Part shown: piece by piece, positions 45,931-56,761 of the stretch
Layout: each line of letters opens with the position of its first letter
Position numbering within the stretch: the first letter of the stretch is position 1
Assembly (NCBI GenBank): GCA_902728285.1
Contig: CACVBU010000918.1
Location: 19,086-83,085, forward strand
Reading direction: 5' to 3'
Source: Clytia hemisphaerica
Taxonomy: Eukaryota; Cnidaria; Hydrozoa; Leptothecata; Clytiidae
Length of the DNA stretch: 64,000 nucleotides
Position numbers and translations under genes: made by a program
Notes under the pieces: model-generated
What the model saw: only the letters and a program-made list of their open reading frames with translations
The model's database searches: none
Told to the model about the DNA's origin: nothing

Positions 45931-46199
45931 GGTTGCTCTTGGAATTTAAAAAGGTAATTAAATATTTCCCGTTTTCCAAAAGGGAAATATTTATTAAAAC
46001 GGGCTTTCTCCTTAATTTCCCGTGTCAAAACGCCTTCCGTACGCCCTGACTGACGCCCGTTTTTAATTTCACAGCGAAAAAAGTATAAGTAATGTATCAT
46101 GATTCGAGTCGACTGATAAACTATATATATAATATATGTTACAAGTTCCTTACAGATTCTCAAGCCCGGTTATAGTAGAACTATTACATGTTAGTAGCA

Positions 46200-46937
46200 G
46201 ACCCGACTGGCAACTGTTATGTAGCAGGTTGAAACATGAGTTTTTGCTAGAAAGATGCAGTTTGTTTTCACCAAGTTAAAAATCTTTAAAATAAATCAAA
46301 CTGTGTGGGTTTCTTTACTTCCAAACAACCTACCAATAGTTTTGGAACATTCCATAATAAAGAAAGATGGCTGTTCTTGTGGATTGACTTTCTGAATACC
46401 CCATATAAACACGATGTGACATGAAAGTGAAGAGACATGATTTGTCAGTTTGTTGGACATGTTTTGTTGGTTTTGTTTGATTTCTTGACTTGTATATCTC
46501 ATGGCAAATGGGATAGCAAATGACTTTTCATGTATTGATTGGCTCTACATATGATACCTCTAACTTTGAACACCTCCAGAATGTTGAAAAAAGCATTTTA
46601 TGAGATAAGTTTCGATTGTACTTTCATGGAAATTTTTAAGCGACAGATTTAAACTTGGCGTCAGTTTTGTTTGGTTGATAAATCTTTAGCTTCACCATGA
46701 CTGTGGGATGATTTTCAATAAACTTTTGTTGTTATACACAGTCACTCTAACACATGATGACTCCAGCCATGATTGGTATCAGACAGTCAGAATGTTGGAA
46801 AAAAAAAAATTTTACGAGAAATTGTTGATAGAAATTATATTGACTTATTTTTACAATTTTGGTGGTGTGGGTTTTGTTGGTTGATAATGTTTACACCGTG
46901 GGATCCTGTTACGGTATATTGATTGTTGTTTGTTAGA
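46200..46937. other. Upstream of MIX23, nothing recognised
   Basis: The first MIX23 exon is expected on the minus strand in this direction, but I could not identify it. Open frames here have no family features. Confidence 0.35.
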
Positions 46938-47329
46938 ATACACCGTTTAACAGTCGCGCCATCTCCACCGTACAGGCGGTAGGTAAAAATACTCACTTTA
47001 GTACTGTGGCTGGAAGGGTTAGAGAAATGTAAAAATTGCCATTTTTTTCCTTCCTTTAAAGAGAATGTTTTAGATGTTTCAACATGATATTAATGACAAT
47101 TTTATGTATCTCTCCTGAAAATTTCACAAAAATTCATCAAGAGGAAAAGAAGTTATGATTAAAAGGAGTTCTTTACCTACCATTTCTCTGCTGGGTTTTC
47201 TTATGAGAACTGGATGTTTATACCTACCATTTTTTACGGGGGAGAGTGAAGTTTCTTGTGGTTGCCAAAATCAAAACAATAGAAAATTGTTCATACACGT
47301 GCGCAACCAACACCTGTTAAACGGTGTAT
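46938..47329. mobile_element. 392-bp MITE, CACCGTTTAACAG ends, TA target
   Basis: ATACACCGTTTAACAG at the left and CTGTTAAACGGTGTAT at the right are exact complements. Reading TA as the duplicated site gives CACCG...CGGTG termini. The interior is AT-rich with no transposase. Confidence 0.65.
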
Positions 47330-47462
47330 TGATTACCAAAAAATAGAGAACCTTTTTTTTGATAAATACTTTATTTTTTTCATGAACTGTGTGGATGGTT
47401 GACATCTTTCTCTAGTCTAGTCTTGTAAACCAATGCAGTGTCTGTTTTCAAATCTTGCTAAA

Positions 47463-47645
47463 TAGACCTTTTTTTTAAAGAGGCAGCCATGTTGAATAAT
47501 TATATCCTCCAGCATAAAAACAATGATACAGCAATGCATAATTATTAAAATATGCATGATACAGTAATTATGCATGGCTGTATCATTGTTTTTATGCTGG
47601 AGTACATAATTATTCAATATGGCTGCCTCTTTAAAAAAAGGTCTA
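47463..47645. mobile_element. Palindromic MITE, TAGACCTTTTTTTTAAAG ends
   Basis: The whole 183 bp folds: AGAGGCAGCCATGTTGAATA and CAGCATAAAAACAATGATAC have complements in the right half. TA is at the edges and the termini share GACCTTTT with the copies at 26069, 41861 and 43036. Confidence 0.78.
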
Positions 47646-47804
47646 CTGTTTACAAGCTATTTAAATGCTTTAAAACTTTGAGCCACATTTTTTCTTTGTT
47701 GCTATTAAAGATAGATTTTTACTTTGTCGTAATGTAAATTTATTGTAAAGTTTTAGTTTTTGAGTTTAGTTCATCTGCAGTAGTATTTCTTCACAGGCCA
47801 GTAT

Positions 47805-47943
47805 CACAACCCGATTCTACAAAATACGTAGTTCTGTAAATTCTAGAATCTACAAAATGTGTAGATTCTGTGCTATCAGAAACTACATATATTGTAGATT
47901 TCAACCAATTGACAGAACTACATATATTGTAGAACCGGGTGTG
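47805..47943. mobile_element. Inverted-repeat element with CTACATATATTGTAGA
   Basis: CACAACCCGATTCTACAAAA at the left pairs with TTGTAGAACCGGGTGTG at the right. CTACATATATTGTAGA-like segments recur inside. Confidence 0.55.
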
Positions 47944-47945
47944 AT

Positions 47946-48775
47946 GATGTGTCAGGCAGGGATGATGTGTTGTTCTTCAGTAATCCTTAAATCTTGTGAA
48001 TAAAGTAACATTTAACCAGACTTATTGCCCTCATTATATTCAAATTTGTATTTTTTTTAGGACTGATAAGCACATATTTTTAAACACCAAATCAAAGCAA
48101 ACAACATGCCAGTTCTTTCTGGACAAATATATATGTATACTTTATTATGTGTGCTTTTTTATATATGTCAATAATGACCTTCATTTTTAAGGAAATATTT
48201 AGTCGCAATTTTGCGATTCTTGTTTGATATTTAATAGAATTTTGAGGTTTTATTGATTTCCAATTTTTTAGGAATATTTCCCTGAAGAAATAATGTGAAG
48301 ACTTAGCATCAAAAGTAGAGAAACCTGAGGAAACAAGAGAATTGGTACATGACATATGCAAGAAACACTTAATTATCAAAAGTATTTAGCCATATATAGG
48401 GACCAATTTAGTAGATCGTGAGCACATTTTACCAAAGGAGATTCGCGCTGCGCGCGCAAAAACATTCTTTTGGCCCAAACATTGATATTCTAGCCAAGTT
48501 AGTGCCACAAAAATTTGTTTTTTTGCCTCTGAAAACCTGGTCTGACATGCCCTGAACATGCGAGAGGCCAGTTTGGGTTATGTTTGGGATTATCAAGTTC
48601 AAAATCACCAAGTGGCCTGAAAAACTTTCGTCTATAATGGGGGTTGTTATTAATTAATTTTGTCTACTAAAATCTAAAGATAAAGAGACCATGACGTCAC
48701 TGAATTCCCGAAGAAACTTCAAAATGTGATATCTCTTGTCTGAAAAGGAGTGAAGTGGACCTTGACAGGGTGTCT
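47946..48775. other. Intergenic, no gene recognised
   Basis: AT-rich sequence with a small G+C patch (about 48440-48465, GCGCTGCGCGCGC). No supported exon. Confidence 0.35.
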
Positions 48776-49176
48776 ACGGAATTTTTGTCACCACTTTCAA
48801 GGTTTTCAAGGGGTTTTTTGGCAAAATTTTAGTGTTTTTTAAGGTTTTTTGGACCATTTATTGGTTATCTTCAAGGTTTTTCAGAATTAAATTTGACTTA
48901 AATAGTAGGATATGACTGTGTTGACAAGGTGCAGGAGAGGTTACAACCAGTGTTTGGTCTGAAAAAAATCTAAAAGGAAACTTTTATATAGAGCTTTAGC
49001 ATAGACTGAAACTTCAGTAAGGACCCAAGCTAAAACGAGACAACTATACTGTCAGAATCATGTATTTTCAAGGTTTTCAAGGAATTCTTTCAAATTAAAT
49101 TCACTTTCAAGGTTTTCAAGGTTGCTTAGTCCAATTTCAAGGTTTTCAAGGTTTTCGAGGTCCGGAAGACACCCTG
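48776..49176. mobile_element. 401-bp element, CAGGGTGTCT ends, CTTGA duplication
   Basis: Ends CAGGGTGTCTACGGAAT and TCCGGAAGACACCCTG. CTTGA flanks both sides, a 5-bp target duplication. TTTTCAAGGTTTTCAAGG units fill both sides of the interior. A relative in opposite orientation is at 26802-27199. Confidence 0.72.
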
Positions 49177-49502
49177 CTTGACCCCTCGTTGGATCAGAAA
49201 ATGGGCACGATGATGTCACACAAGAAATTTAATATTTGAGTATTGGATTGAGTGAGATAGCCTGTTAGAATGGATAACCCTGGATAACCCACATTTTGGG
49301 GGTAACCTGTTTCAATTTTTTTAAAGCTTTAGAAATCTAATGATTATATTGACCTCTAGCCATTCAAATATTAAATTAAAATTCAATGATCATCAAATTT
49401 ACATATGAGGAGGAAGAAAAGAACACCCTTTCCTTTCTTGATATTAAAATTACTAGGGAAATTCAATACTTCAGCGTTTTACAAAACAAGTGATACTTTT
49501 AT

Positions 49503-51077
49503 GGACCTACCTGGTTATGCATTTAACACATTTATAATTGATATCTACGTGACGTGACCATTAAAAACAATCATTCAGAACACAAATAGCAACGATCTAT
49601 TAAAATTAGTCGTTTGTTTCTTATAAAAAAAACGTTTAGAAACCAAAACAAAAAATATTCTTTCATATTCAAGACTTTGTGAGCAAAAACAAACATCTAA
49701 CTCATCAAAAAATTGAGTAACTTGGCTAAGAACATTGATGTATGCTTATCAATAGTGATTCTTATAGATAAAGATGCGCGTTTTTTGAGCTGAAAAATTC
49801 TTTTTTTACAAAATTCTGCTTGAGCCATCTTTTACCTACTTTCATGCAAAAAATCAGAAAAAAACAATGATCCAATATTTTTGGCTGGTTTTTAGCTGAA
49901 ATTTACCCCAAAATTATTTTTCCAAAAATCGAGCTCCGTCACATTCGAGGGTTAAGTTATGCATGTTTGTGCAATAAATCATAAAGAATGAAAGAGCAAA
50001 TCTCGAGAAAAACTAATACCTAAGTAATTGATAATGTGCTTATAAAAAAATATCGAATTTGGCCAGTTTTTTAATGAAAACACGCCAAGAAACCAAAATT
50101 TCATGTCTAAACACACATATTTTTCGAAAGTAAGCCCTCATGAGCAAAAAAAACATCTATCCCATAAAAAAATTGAGTAATTTGACTAAGAACATTGATG
50201 TATGCCTATTTAATAGTGATTCTTATAGATAAACATGCGTTTTTTGAGCCAACAAAAGTTTTTTGCAAAAATCTGCTTGAGCCATCTTTTACCTATAATG
50301 GTCCCCTACTTTCAAGCAAAAATTTAGAAAAAATTAATGATCCAATTTTTCACAAAGTCCAAAAAACCTGTTTTTTAGCCGCTTTTTGGCCCAAATTTGC
50401 CCAAAAGATTTTTTTCTTCAAAAATCGGGCTCCGTTACATTCGAGGGTTTATAGTTATGCATGTTTGTGCAAAAAATCATAAAGAATGAAAGAGCTAATC
50501 TCGAGAAAAGCTAATATCAAAGTAATTGACAATGTGCTTATAAAAAAATATTGAATTTGACCAGTTTTTTTATAAAAACACGCCAAGCAACCCAAATTTC
50601 CTGTCTAAACATACATATTCTTCAAAGGTAAGCCCTCATGAGCAAAAAAAAACATATTTCTCATAAAAAAATGAGTAATTTGACTAAGAACATTGATGTA
50701 TATGCTTATTACAAGTGATTCTTATAGATAAACATGCGTTTTTTAGGCCAACAAAATTTTTTTGCAAAAATCTGCTTGAGCCATCTTTTACCTATAATGG
50801 TACCCTACTTTCAAGCAAAAATTCAGAAAAAATTAATGATCCAATTTTTCACAAAGTCCAAAAAACCTGTTTTTTAGCCGCTTTTTGGCCCAAATTTGCC
50901 CAAAATTTTTTTTTTTCGAAAATAGGGCTCCGTCATATTTTGCCCACCACCATTTTGCACCTTTGTACCAAAAATCAAGAGATTACTATGATTCAATCCC
51001 GAGAAAAGTTGGTAACAGACGGACGGACGGACGGACGGACGAACACAGGTTAATTTATAGGACCTCCAGGTAGGTCC
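49503..51077 (-). mobile_element. GGACCTACC-ended element, reversed (copy C)
   Basis: It starts GGACCTACCTGG and ends with a GACG tetranucleotide array (about 51010-51044), GGTTAATTTATAGGACCTCC and AGGTAGGTCC, the reverse of copies A and B. Internal units repeat every 450-500 bp (AAGAACATTGATGTATG at about 49732, 50182 and 50681). Left of it, CAAGTGATACTTTTAT matches the right outer flank of copy B, so the true end may lie about 16 bp further out. Confidence 0.72.
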
Positions 51078-51649
51078 AAAAAGTGACGTTTACTTGAATT
51101 TTGAAAATTTTTTACCAATCACCTATTAAAAAAGGTTTGACTGCAGCAATCCTTTATCGTACTTTTACTATTTGCTCTAACTATAACTATAACTATTAGT
51201 GCTCTAACACTAAGTGATGAAATTCCAAAACTTCAAACCATTTTCTACATTGATCGTTGCATCAAAAAATTTTTTGATAAAGTGATGAGAATCAATCAAA
51301 GAAAATTCAACAAAGAAAGAACTGTGTATCACACTAACATTTCTCGGAAAGCAATCATTTGAAATTAACAAAAAGCTCGTAAATATTTTCTGTCAATTTG
51401 CGCGCACAAAATATATCAGAGGGCATGTGTGCAGTCTAGGGTTCATTCAGTGTAGACCAAAACTCCTATAGGGCCAAATTGAAAAGTGGTCAACCAAAAC
51501 ACAAAATCAAAAATTTATTTATTTATTTATTTATTTATTAAAGAATTTACAGTCCAGGCACACTAGGGCCTCTAAACCGGTCTATCTACATAATGATTAC
51601 AAAAGTGATCTTGAATCGTAACGTAACGGGTGCTTTATCCATGCCTGAG

Positions 51650-54600
51650 TCAGTTCTTCTTTAAATGCTTTGATTGACTTAGCATTAACAACATTGGGAG
51701 CTGGTTCCACGCCGATATGCATCTATAATAAAATGATTTTGTTTGCACACCCCTTAATCCATCATCTGAGAAATTAGGGATCAATTCGTAATCATGTTTA
51801 CGATGGGGACGAGTTCGGCGAGAAAACTTTTTGACGATGGTATTTTTGTCATAGAAGTGAAGGTGTTTGTATATTTGAACCATGTCGCCAAATTGTCTCC
51901 TAAATTCAAGAGATGGTAAGTCCAGTTTTCGCAGGCGCTGCTCGTATGTTAAATTTCGTAGACGACGTACCATTCTTGTTGCACGCCTTTGAACCCCTTC
52001 AAGTAGGTTGACGTGCTTACGCAATCTAGGTGACCATACAGATTGAGCATATTCCAAATGAGGTCGAACAAAGGTGGTATACAGTGTGTAAAGTGTCCTG
52101 GGACATAATTCCTCGAAGCCTCTTCTGATCACACCGAGAATTGAGTTTGCTTTCTTGACCTGTTTCGATATGTGCTCTTCAAAGGTAATATCGGAGTCGA
52201 TCAGCACACCTAGATCCTTTTCAAGGGAAACGTGTTCAAGTTGGTTTCCATCTAACGAGTATGGGTGTGCATGGATGATGTTCTCGAATTTCCCGAGAGT
52301 TAGTACATGGCATTTATCTGGATGGAATTTTAAAAGCCATTTTCTCGACCAATTTTCCAGTTCATTGATGTCCTGTTGGATTGTCAAAGAATCCTCGATT
52401 GAGTTGATCTCTATCTTCGTATCATCGGCAAATAGGAAAATAGATGAGATGACGTTGTCCGGGAGGTCATTGATATAGATAACAAAGAGAAGTGGTCCAA
52501 GGACACTTCCTTGAGGAATACCACTTACAACGGAGTTTGTACTTGATCGAGCTTGATCGACCTTTACGAGTTGCTTCCTGTCTGTCAAGAAAGACTCTAT
52601 CCATCGTAGACAGTTACTTGATATTCCATATCCTTCAAGTTTCTTCAGCAAGCGACGGTAGGGAACAGTATCGAAGGCTTTAGCAAAATCGAAATATATC
52701 GTATCAACTACTTTACCATTAGCAATGCTTTCGCAGCACTTATCCAAGTAGTTCAGGAGTTGAGTAACTGTTGATCGGTGACTGATGAAGCCGTATTGTT
52801 TATTTGACAATAGTTTTTGATCTTGTAGATGATTCATGATATGCCTCCTTAGAAATGATTCCATCAATTTACAAACAACTGATGTCAGGCTGACTGGTCT
52901 ATAGTTTATTGCTAGATTTTGAGCACCCTTGTTCTTGTAAATTGGCGAAACGTAAGCCATCTTCCATTCTTTCGGTATGATTCCACACGACAAGGTTTTA
53001 TTCATTATGATCGCCAAAGGCTCGGCTACGTGGTCGACCAATTCTACCAACATTTTGGGATGAATTTCATCTGGACCAAAGGATTTGTTGGTGTCAATCA
53101 GTTTTATCTGTTTCTTCATCATCTCCTCGGTGACGAATAAATCACTAATCTTCTTATCTGTTCGTGCAGGGAAGTCTGGTAATCCACCCTCTGGCTCATC
53201 AGTAAAGACACTACAAAACTGCTTTTGCAAGATGTTTGCCTTCTCGTGGTCGTCATGTTTAAGAGACGATTTATCGTCAGGGTTCTGAAGAAGTGGCGAA
53301 ACTCCACTTGTTGATTTGAGTTTACTTCTTACGTGAGACCAAAAGATCTTGGGTTTCTCTTTGGATTTGTCACAGATACTCTTCTCATATGCCCGATGTG
53401 CCTTCACCAGCATTCGATTTACTCTATTCCTTGCGAGTACATAGTTGGCGCGGTGATGATCTCGGTAGAGAGGTGAAGATCTTAACCACCTTCTATTCAG
53501 CAGCTTCTTTCTCTTGATTTCATCTCGCAGGTCCTTTTTGATAGGGATTTTGCATTTATTCTTCCAAAAGCTGTTACCTACTTCTTTCAGTGGTACAAAC
53601 CTATTTCTGAGGTCGAGTATAGCTTCTTTGAAAGTTTTCCAAAGATCATCCACTGATGTTTCCACGGATGCTTTCTTGAAACTTTGTTTCCAGTCTCTTA
53701 AGCTAAGATCGTTATTCATCGATTGGAAATTGGCCGACGCAAAGATATATCTTGTCTGTACACTTTTGGGGTGAGCGTAACAAGCAAATTTGAACGCTAA
53801 CGAGCTATGATCACTTTTACCAAGTGGACTTAAGTAATCTAGATTCACTATTTGATTTTCTTCCCCTGTCAATATCAGGTCGATTAGAGATGGGTCATCT
53901 GTTCCACGACATCGAGTTGGCTCGTCAACGTGTTGATGAAGATATGCATCTCTCAAAGCATCTAGAAACTTTTCTTCTTTACTATCTTCTATGTGTGGGG
54001 TTGTCCAATTTTCCCAATTTATCGTTGGGAAGTTGAAGTCTCCTAGCAAACATTTGTGGGAATACTTGTTGTTCAGTGCAATAGATTTGATCAGACAATT
54101 CAGGTTGCTGTTATTTTCGTTTGATGATGTAGAACTGCTTGGACTTCGGTAGATACACGCGAAAACAAGTAAATCTTTTCCAGATAATTGTACTTCAATC
54201 ATGCATACTTCGTTGAAAGTGATTGGAGGTTTGACATCGGCTACTAAATGTTTTATCGAGGTGTGAACAAGTATGACAACGCCACGCCCTTGATCTGTGT
54301 CTAAGTTAACTTGACTAGCAATTTTATAATCATCGAATTCGTATTCATGTAATTCCCTCAACGTACCTACTTTTGTCTTCGCTTCGCAGATAGCGACGAT
54401 GTGGGGCTTTTCCTCATGGGCCATGGACTGTAATTCCTTAATTTTAAATGAAGTCAACTGATCGGGATTTGTATACAGAACTTTCATATCTTTGATTAAT
54501 TTTTCTTTTTGAGCAAAGTTGGCTCCTGTTGGTCGATGATATTTGTCTCCGTTAGGTTGTTCGAGAAGGAGACATTCTTCATTGTTGGTGACTGGTTGGG

Positions 54601-55552
54601 GTGACTGGTTGGTTGACGGTTTTCTGAGTGGTACCTTCTTGACAGTGAAGCCGTTTTTTGAATCACCCCGGACGCGATATATTTCTGTTGCTGGTTTTTC
54701 GGTTTCATTGAGTTCTTTAGCTTCAATAGACAGTAGGCGCAATTTCTTACGCATTTCAGGTGTAAGATCTTCAGTAACGCTCACTCCAGAAAACTTTTCA
54801 TTCCCTTTCAGAGCTGGTAAATTTCCAAGAAGATTGAATTTCTCGTCTTCGTTCAAGAGGCAGATCAGAATGGGACGCTTCTTATCGTTCGAGGTCTTAC
54901 CCAAACGGGCAATACGCTTAATGGTAACGTTTGAATGGGTTGTTTTAATGAGATCCTCAACCCAGCTCCTGTCCGTGTTGGCATCTTGTTCTGGTACTCC
55001 ATGAACAATGATGTTTGAAGCACGCTTCTGTTTGTTCGTTTCTTCGGCTTCTTCTTCCCGCAGAGCTTCTTTAATCACCTCTTTGATCGAAGTATTGGGC
55101 TCATCCTGTGAAGGGTCTTTCACCACATCAGCATACGACTGCTTTACCTCAGCCATCTGGTTTTCAACACTCAAGAGTGTCGCTTTGATTTCATCAATAA
55201 TTGACGCCTTCATGGTTGCACCAAGTTCGGTGATTTTCTCATGGATTTTATCGTTCATTTCTTCGACAGTACATCTCTCGATTGACTTGTCTTTGAGTTT
55301 TGCATTACGGGACTTTAGTGTCTGGACTGACTTGATTAACTTCCTCTCATTATCGTCATATACTTCGATAGCACGATCACGCTCTGAGATATCATTTTTT
55401 AGTTTGGTAAAGTCGTCGTCCTCAACTGCACCACAAAGAGCAGGGAGATCTTTCGGTACTTCAACACAGTTGATGCAGCAGAAGGTCCATCGTCCATTTC
55501 TTTTTGCTTTCGCGTTCAAAAAAGCCTGAATTTGGTATGGTAGGTGGAGCAT
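51650..55552 (-). CDS. LINE polyprotein: coiled coil, ORF1-like, endonuclease, reverse transcriptase
   Basis: The 1300-codon frame has, in order, the last Cys pair of a PHD finger (WTFCCINC, about residue 25), a charged coiled coil (about 45-150), an ORF1-type region with RASNIIVHGVPEQ (about 190-300), an APE-type endonuclease from MKVLYTNPDQ (about 355) with GDFN and SDH motifs, and a reverse transcriptase with FDFAKAFDTV, GIPQGSVLGPLLF and FADD (about 1040). It would nick target DNA and copy its own RNA. ORF1-like and ORF2-like parts are in one frame with no stop between. The frame ends early: after WNQLP the usual CR1-type C-terminal motif continues in another frame near 51690. The start is also a break: the first half of the PHD finger lies in another frame at 55516-55698. 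It is therefore probably not functional as it stands. Confidence 0.82.
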   Translation of the reverse strand: MLHLPYQIQAFLNAKAKRNGRWTFCCINCVEVPKDLPALCGAVEDDDFTKLKNDISERDRAIEVYDDNERKLIKSVQTLKSRNAKLKDKSIERCTVEEMNDKIHEKITELGATMKASIIDEIKATLLSVENQMAEVKQSYADVVKDPSQDEPNTSIKEVIKEALREEEAEETNKQKRASNIIVHGVPEQDANTDRSWVEDLIKTTHSNVTIKRIARLGKTSNDKKRPILICLLNEDEKFNLLGNLPALKGNEKFSGVSVTEDLTPEMRKKLRLLSIEAKELNETEKPATEIYRVRGDSKNGFTVKKVPLRKPSTNQSPQPVTNNEECLLLEQPNGDKYHRPTGANFAQKEKLIKDMKVLYTNPDQLTSFKIKELQSMAHEEKPHIVAICEAKTKVGTLRELHEYEFDDYKIASQVNLDTDQGRGVVILVHTSIKHLVADVKPPITFNEVCMIEVQLSGKDLLVFACIYRSPSSSTSSNENNSNLNCLIKSIALNNKYSHKCLLGDFNFPTINWENWTTPHIEDSKEEKFLDALRDAYLHQHVDEPTRCRGTDDPSLIDLILTGEENQIVNLDYLSPLGKSDHSSLAFKFACYAHPKSVQTRYIFASANFQSMNNDLSLRDWKQSFKKASVETSVDDLWKTFKEAILDLRNRFVPLKEVGNSFWKNKCKIPIKKDLRDEIKRKKLLNRRWLRSSPLYRDHHRANYVLARNRVNRMLVKAHRAYEKSICDKSKEKPKIFWSHVRSKLKSTSGVSPLLQNPDDKSSLKHDDHEKANILQKQFCSVFTDEPEGGLPDFPARTDKKISDLFVTEEMMKKQIKLIDTNKSFGPDEIHPKMLVELVDHVAEPLAIIMNKTLSCGIIPKEWKMAYVSPIYKNKGAQNLAINYRPVSLTSVVCKLMESFLRRHIMNHLQDQKLLSNKQYGFISHRSTVTQLLNYLDKCCESIANGKVVDTIYFDFAKAFDTVPYRRLLKKLEGYGISSNCLRWIESFLTDRKQLVKVDQARSSTNSVVSGIPQGSVLGPLLFVIYINDLPDNVISSIFLFADDTKIEINSIEDSLTIQQDINELENWSRKWLLKFHPDKCHVLTLGKFENIIHAHPYSLDGNQLEHVSLEKDLGVLIDSDITFEEHISKQVKKANSILGVIRRGFEELCPRTLYTLYTTFVRPHLEYAQSVWSPRLRKHVNLLEGVQRRATRMVRRLRNLTYEQRLRKLDLPSLEFRRQFGDMVQIYKHLHFYDKNTIVKKFSRRTRPHRKHDYELIPNFSDDGLRGVQTKSFYYRCISAWNQLPMLLMLSQSKHLKKN

Positions 55553-55698
55553 TTATAATGTACGAAACGTTCACATGCCATACATACTAAGACGTTTTCT
55601 TCGAAACCGTAACATTTCGCTTCGGAGCATCGGAGATCGTCGAAATTTTGACTGGGATGGTCTTCTATGGAAGTGTCAGCTGATGCGTCCTCATCCAT
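55516..55698 (-). pseudogene. 5' part of the LINE frame: first half of a PHD finger
   Basis: This 60-codon frame starts MDEDASAD and carries CSEAKC, VCMAC and HYKC, the first Cys/His ligands of a PHD finger. The remaining Cys pair is in the longer frame that overlaps its end (55516-55552) in a different register. A single small insertion or deletion, or a frameshift during translation, would connect them. It belongs to the LINE. Confidence 0.7.
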
Positions 55699-55909
55699 CA
55701 GGAATCGATGTTGAAGTGTGGAAAAAAGCTCTAGTTTAGGTGGAAAAAAAAAAAAATCTTACAAACAAAATAAGTAACTGTGATTTTTTTTAAATAACCC
55801 TTAAATTTTCCAATTTCAGCTTTTAAATCAACCGAGTCGCTGTAACGGCTAAGCCTTTTCAGTTCAGTGTTTTTCTCATCATTTTTGGCATTCCCTCACA
55901 TTTTGTTCA

Positions 55910-56719
55910 GGTTTTCTCTGTGTTTCTCATTTTTCTCGGTTTTTCAGTTTTTCTCATGCTTTCTGCATTTTCAGTGTTTTCCTGTTCTCAGTGTTCACCA
56001 TTTTGGATTCTAATTTGTTTATTTATGTTAATTTATTCAAAATATGCATTTTTCCAATTTTTGGTTTTGGTCAGTAATTTATACATTTTTATCATTTATC
56101 AACTTTGACCTATGACCTAGAATTTATCATTCTGTAAATTACACATTTTCTAGAATTTGCTATTTAAGCAAGGACTTTCATTTTCACATCAGTTCAACAA
56201 GAGATTTCATGGAGTGAACATCAAATTTTTCTAAGTCCAACTTCAAACAAGACTTAGTCATAACTTATAAACTTTTCTCTCATCAATATGAGTTTAGTTT
56301 ACTAACTTTTATCACACCACTGCCTGGATTATTCCAGCCTCACACTTCAGGCAAGCTGGTAAGTTTTTTCAGCCATTTTGTTTTGTCGGCCATTTTGTTT
56401 TGTCGGCCATTTTGTTTTGTCGGCCATTTTGTTTTTTTTCTTTCTTGATGCTTTGCATCATGAGGCATTAAGATTAGGCTAGGACTAGCTTACTTTATTT
56501 TCAAGTAATACTATTCAATCAATTTCATCAATCAATATTCAAATTTATACATTCAAACAGGCTTATACTTAAGTTTTACTTTAGACTTAAGCTTTTTCCT
56601 TGTGATCAATATTTAGTATTTTTTCAATTTCAATTTTCAGTTTGAACATTATCATCACACATGTTACAAACACTTGTGACCGCTTCCAATTATTCATTCC
56701 CACTCCGTGAATCCCTACA
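55910..56719 (+). repeat. 5' long terminal repeat of the BEL/Pao element
   Basis: About 810 bp matched almost base for base by 62726-63533. It ends CCCTACA; the first bases are GG where the 3' copy has TG. It contains a run of GGCCATTTTGTTTTGTC units (about 56372-56432). Differences I can see from the 3' copy are one extra A near 56246 and one near 56268 plus the first base. Confidence 0.85.
56161..56168 (+). promoter_or_regulatory. TATA-like box in the 5' LTR
   Basis: TATTTAAG lies in a region (AATTTGCTATTTAAGCAAGG) about 30 bp before CATCAGTTCAACA, a possible initiator. This would place the U3/R border near 56190. The same sequence is at 62977-62984 in the 3' LTR. Confidence 0.4.
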
Positions 56720-56761
56720 TTCAAACAGCGTTGAAGTTGTTTGTCAACCGATCAACGTTTC

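Larger units (their letters stand above)
51512..55735 (-). mobile_element. CR1/L2-like non-LTR retrotransposon (LINE)
   Basis: The element reads on the minus strand with a 3' tail of repeated AATA/AAAT units (about 51512-51540 on the plus strand ATTT). It carries a PHD-type zinc finger, a coiled coil, an ORF1-type nucleic-acid-binding region, an endonuclease and a reverse transcriptase. Tail type and domain set fit the CR1/L2 part of the Jockey group. The exact 5' end is not defined; no target duplication was identified. Confidence 0.82.

Noticed and set aside
54543..55529. Open frames of 153 and 173 codons on the plus strand
   Set aside because: They are antisense shadows of the LINE coding frame.
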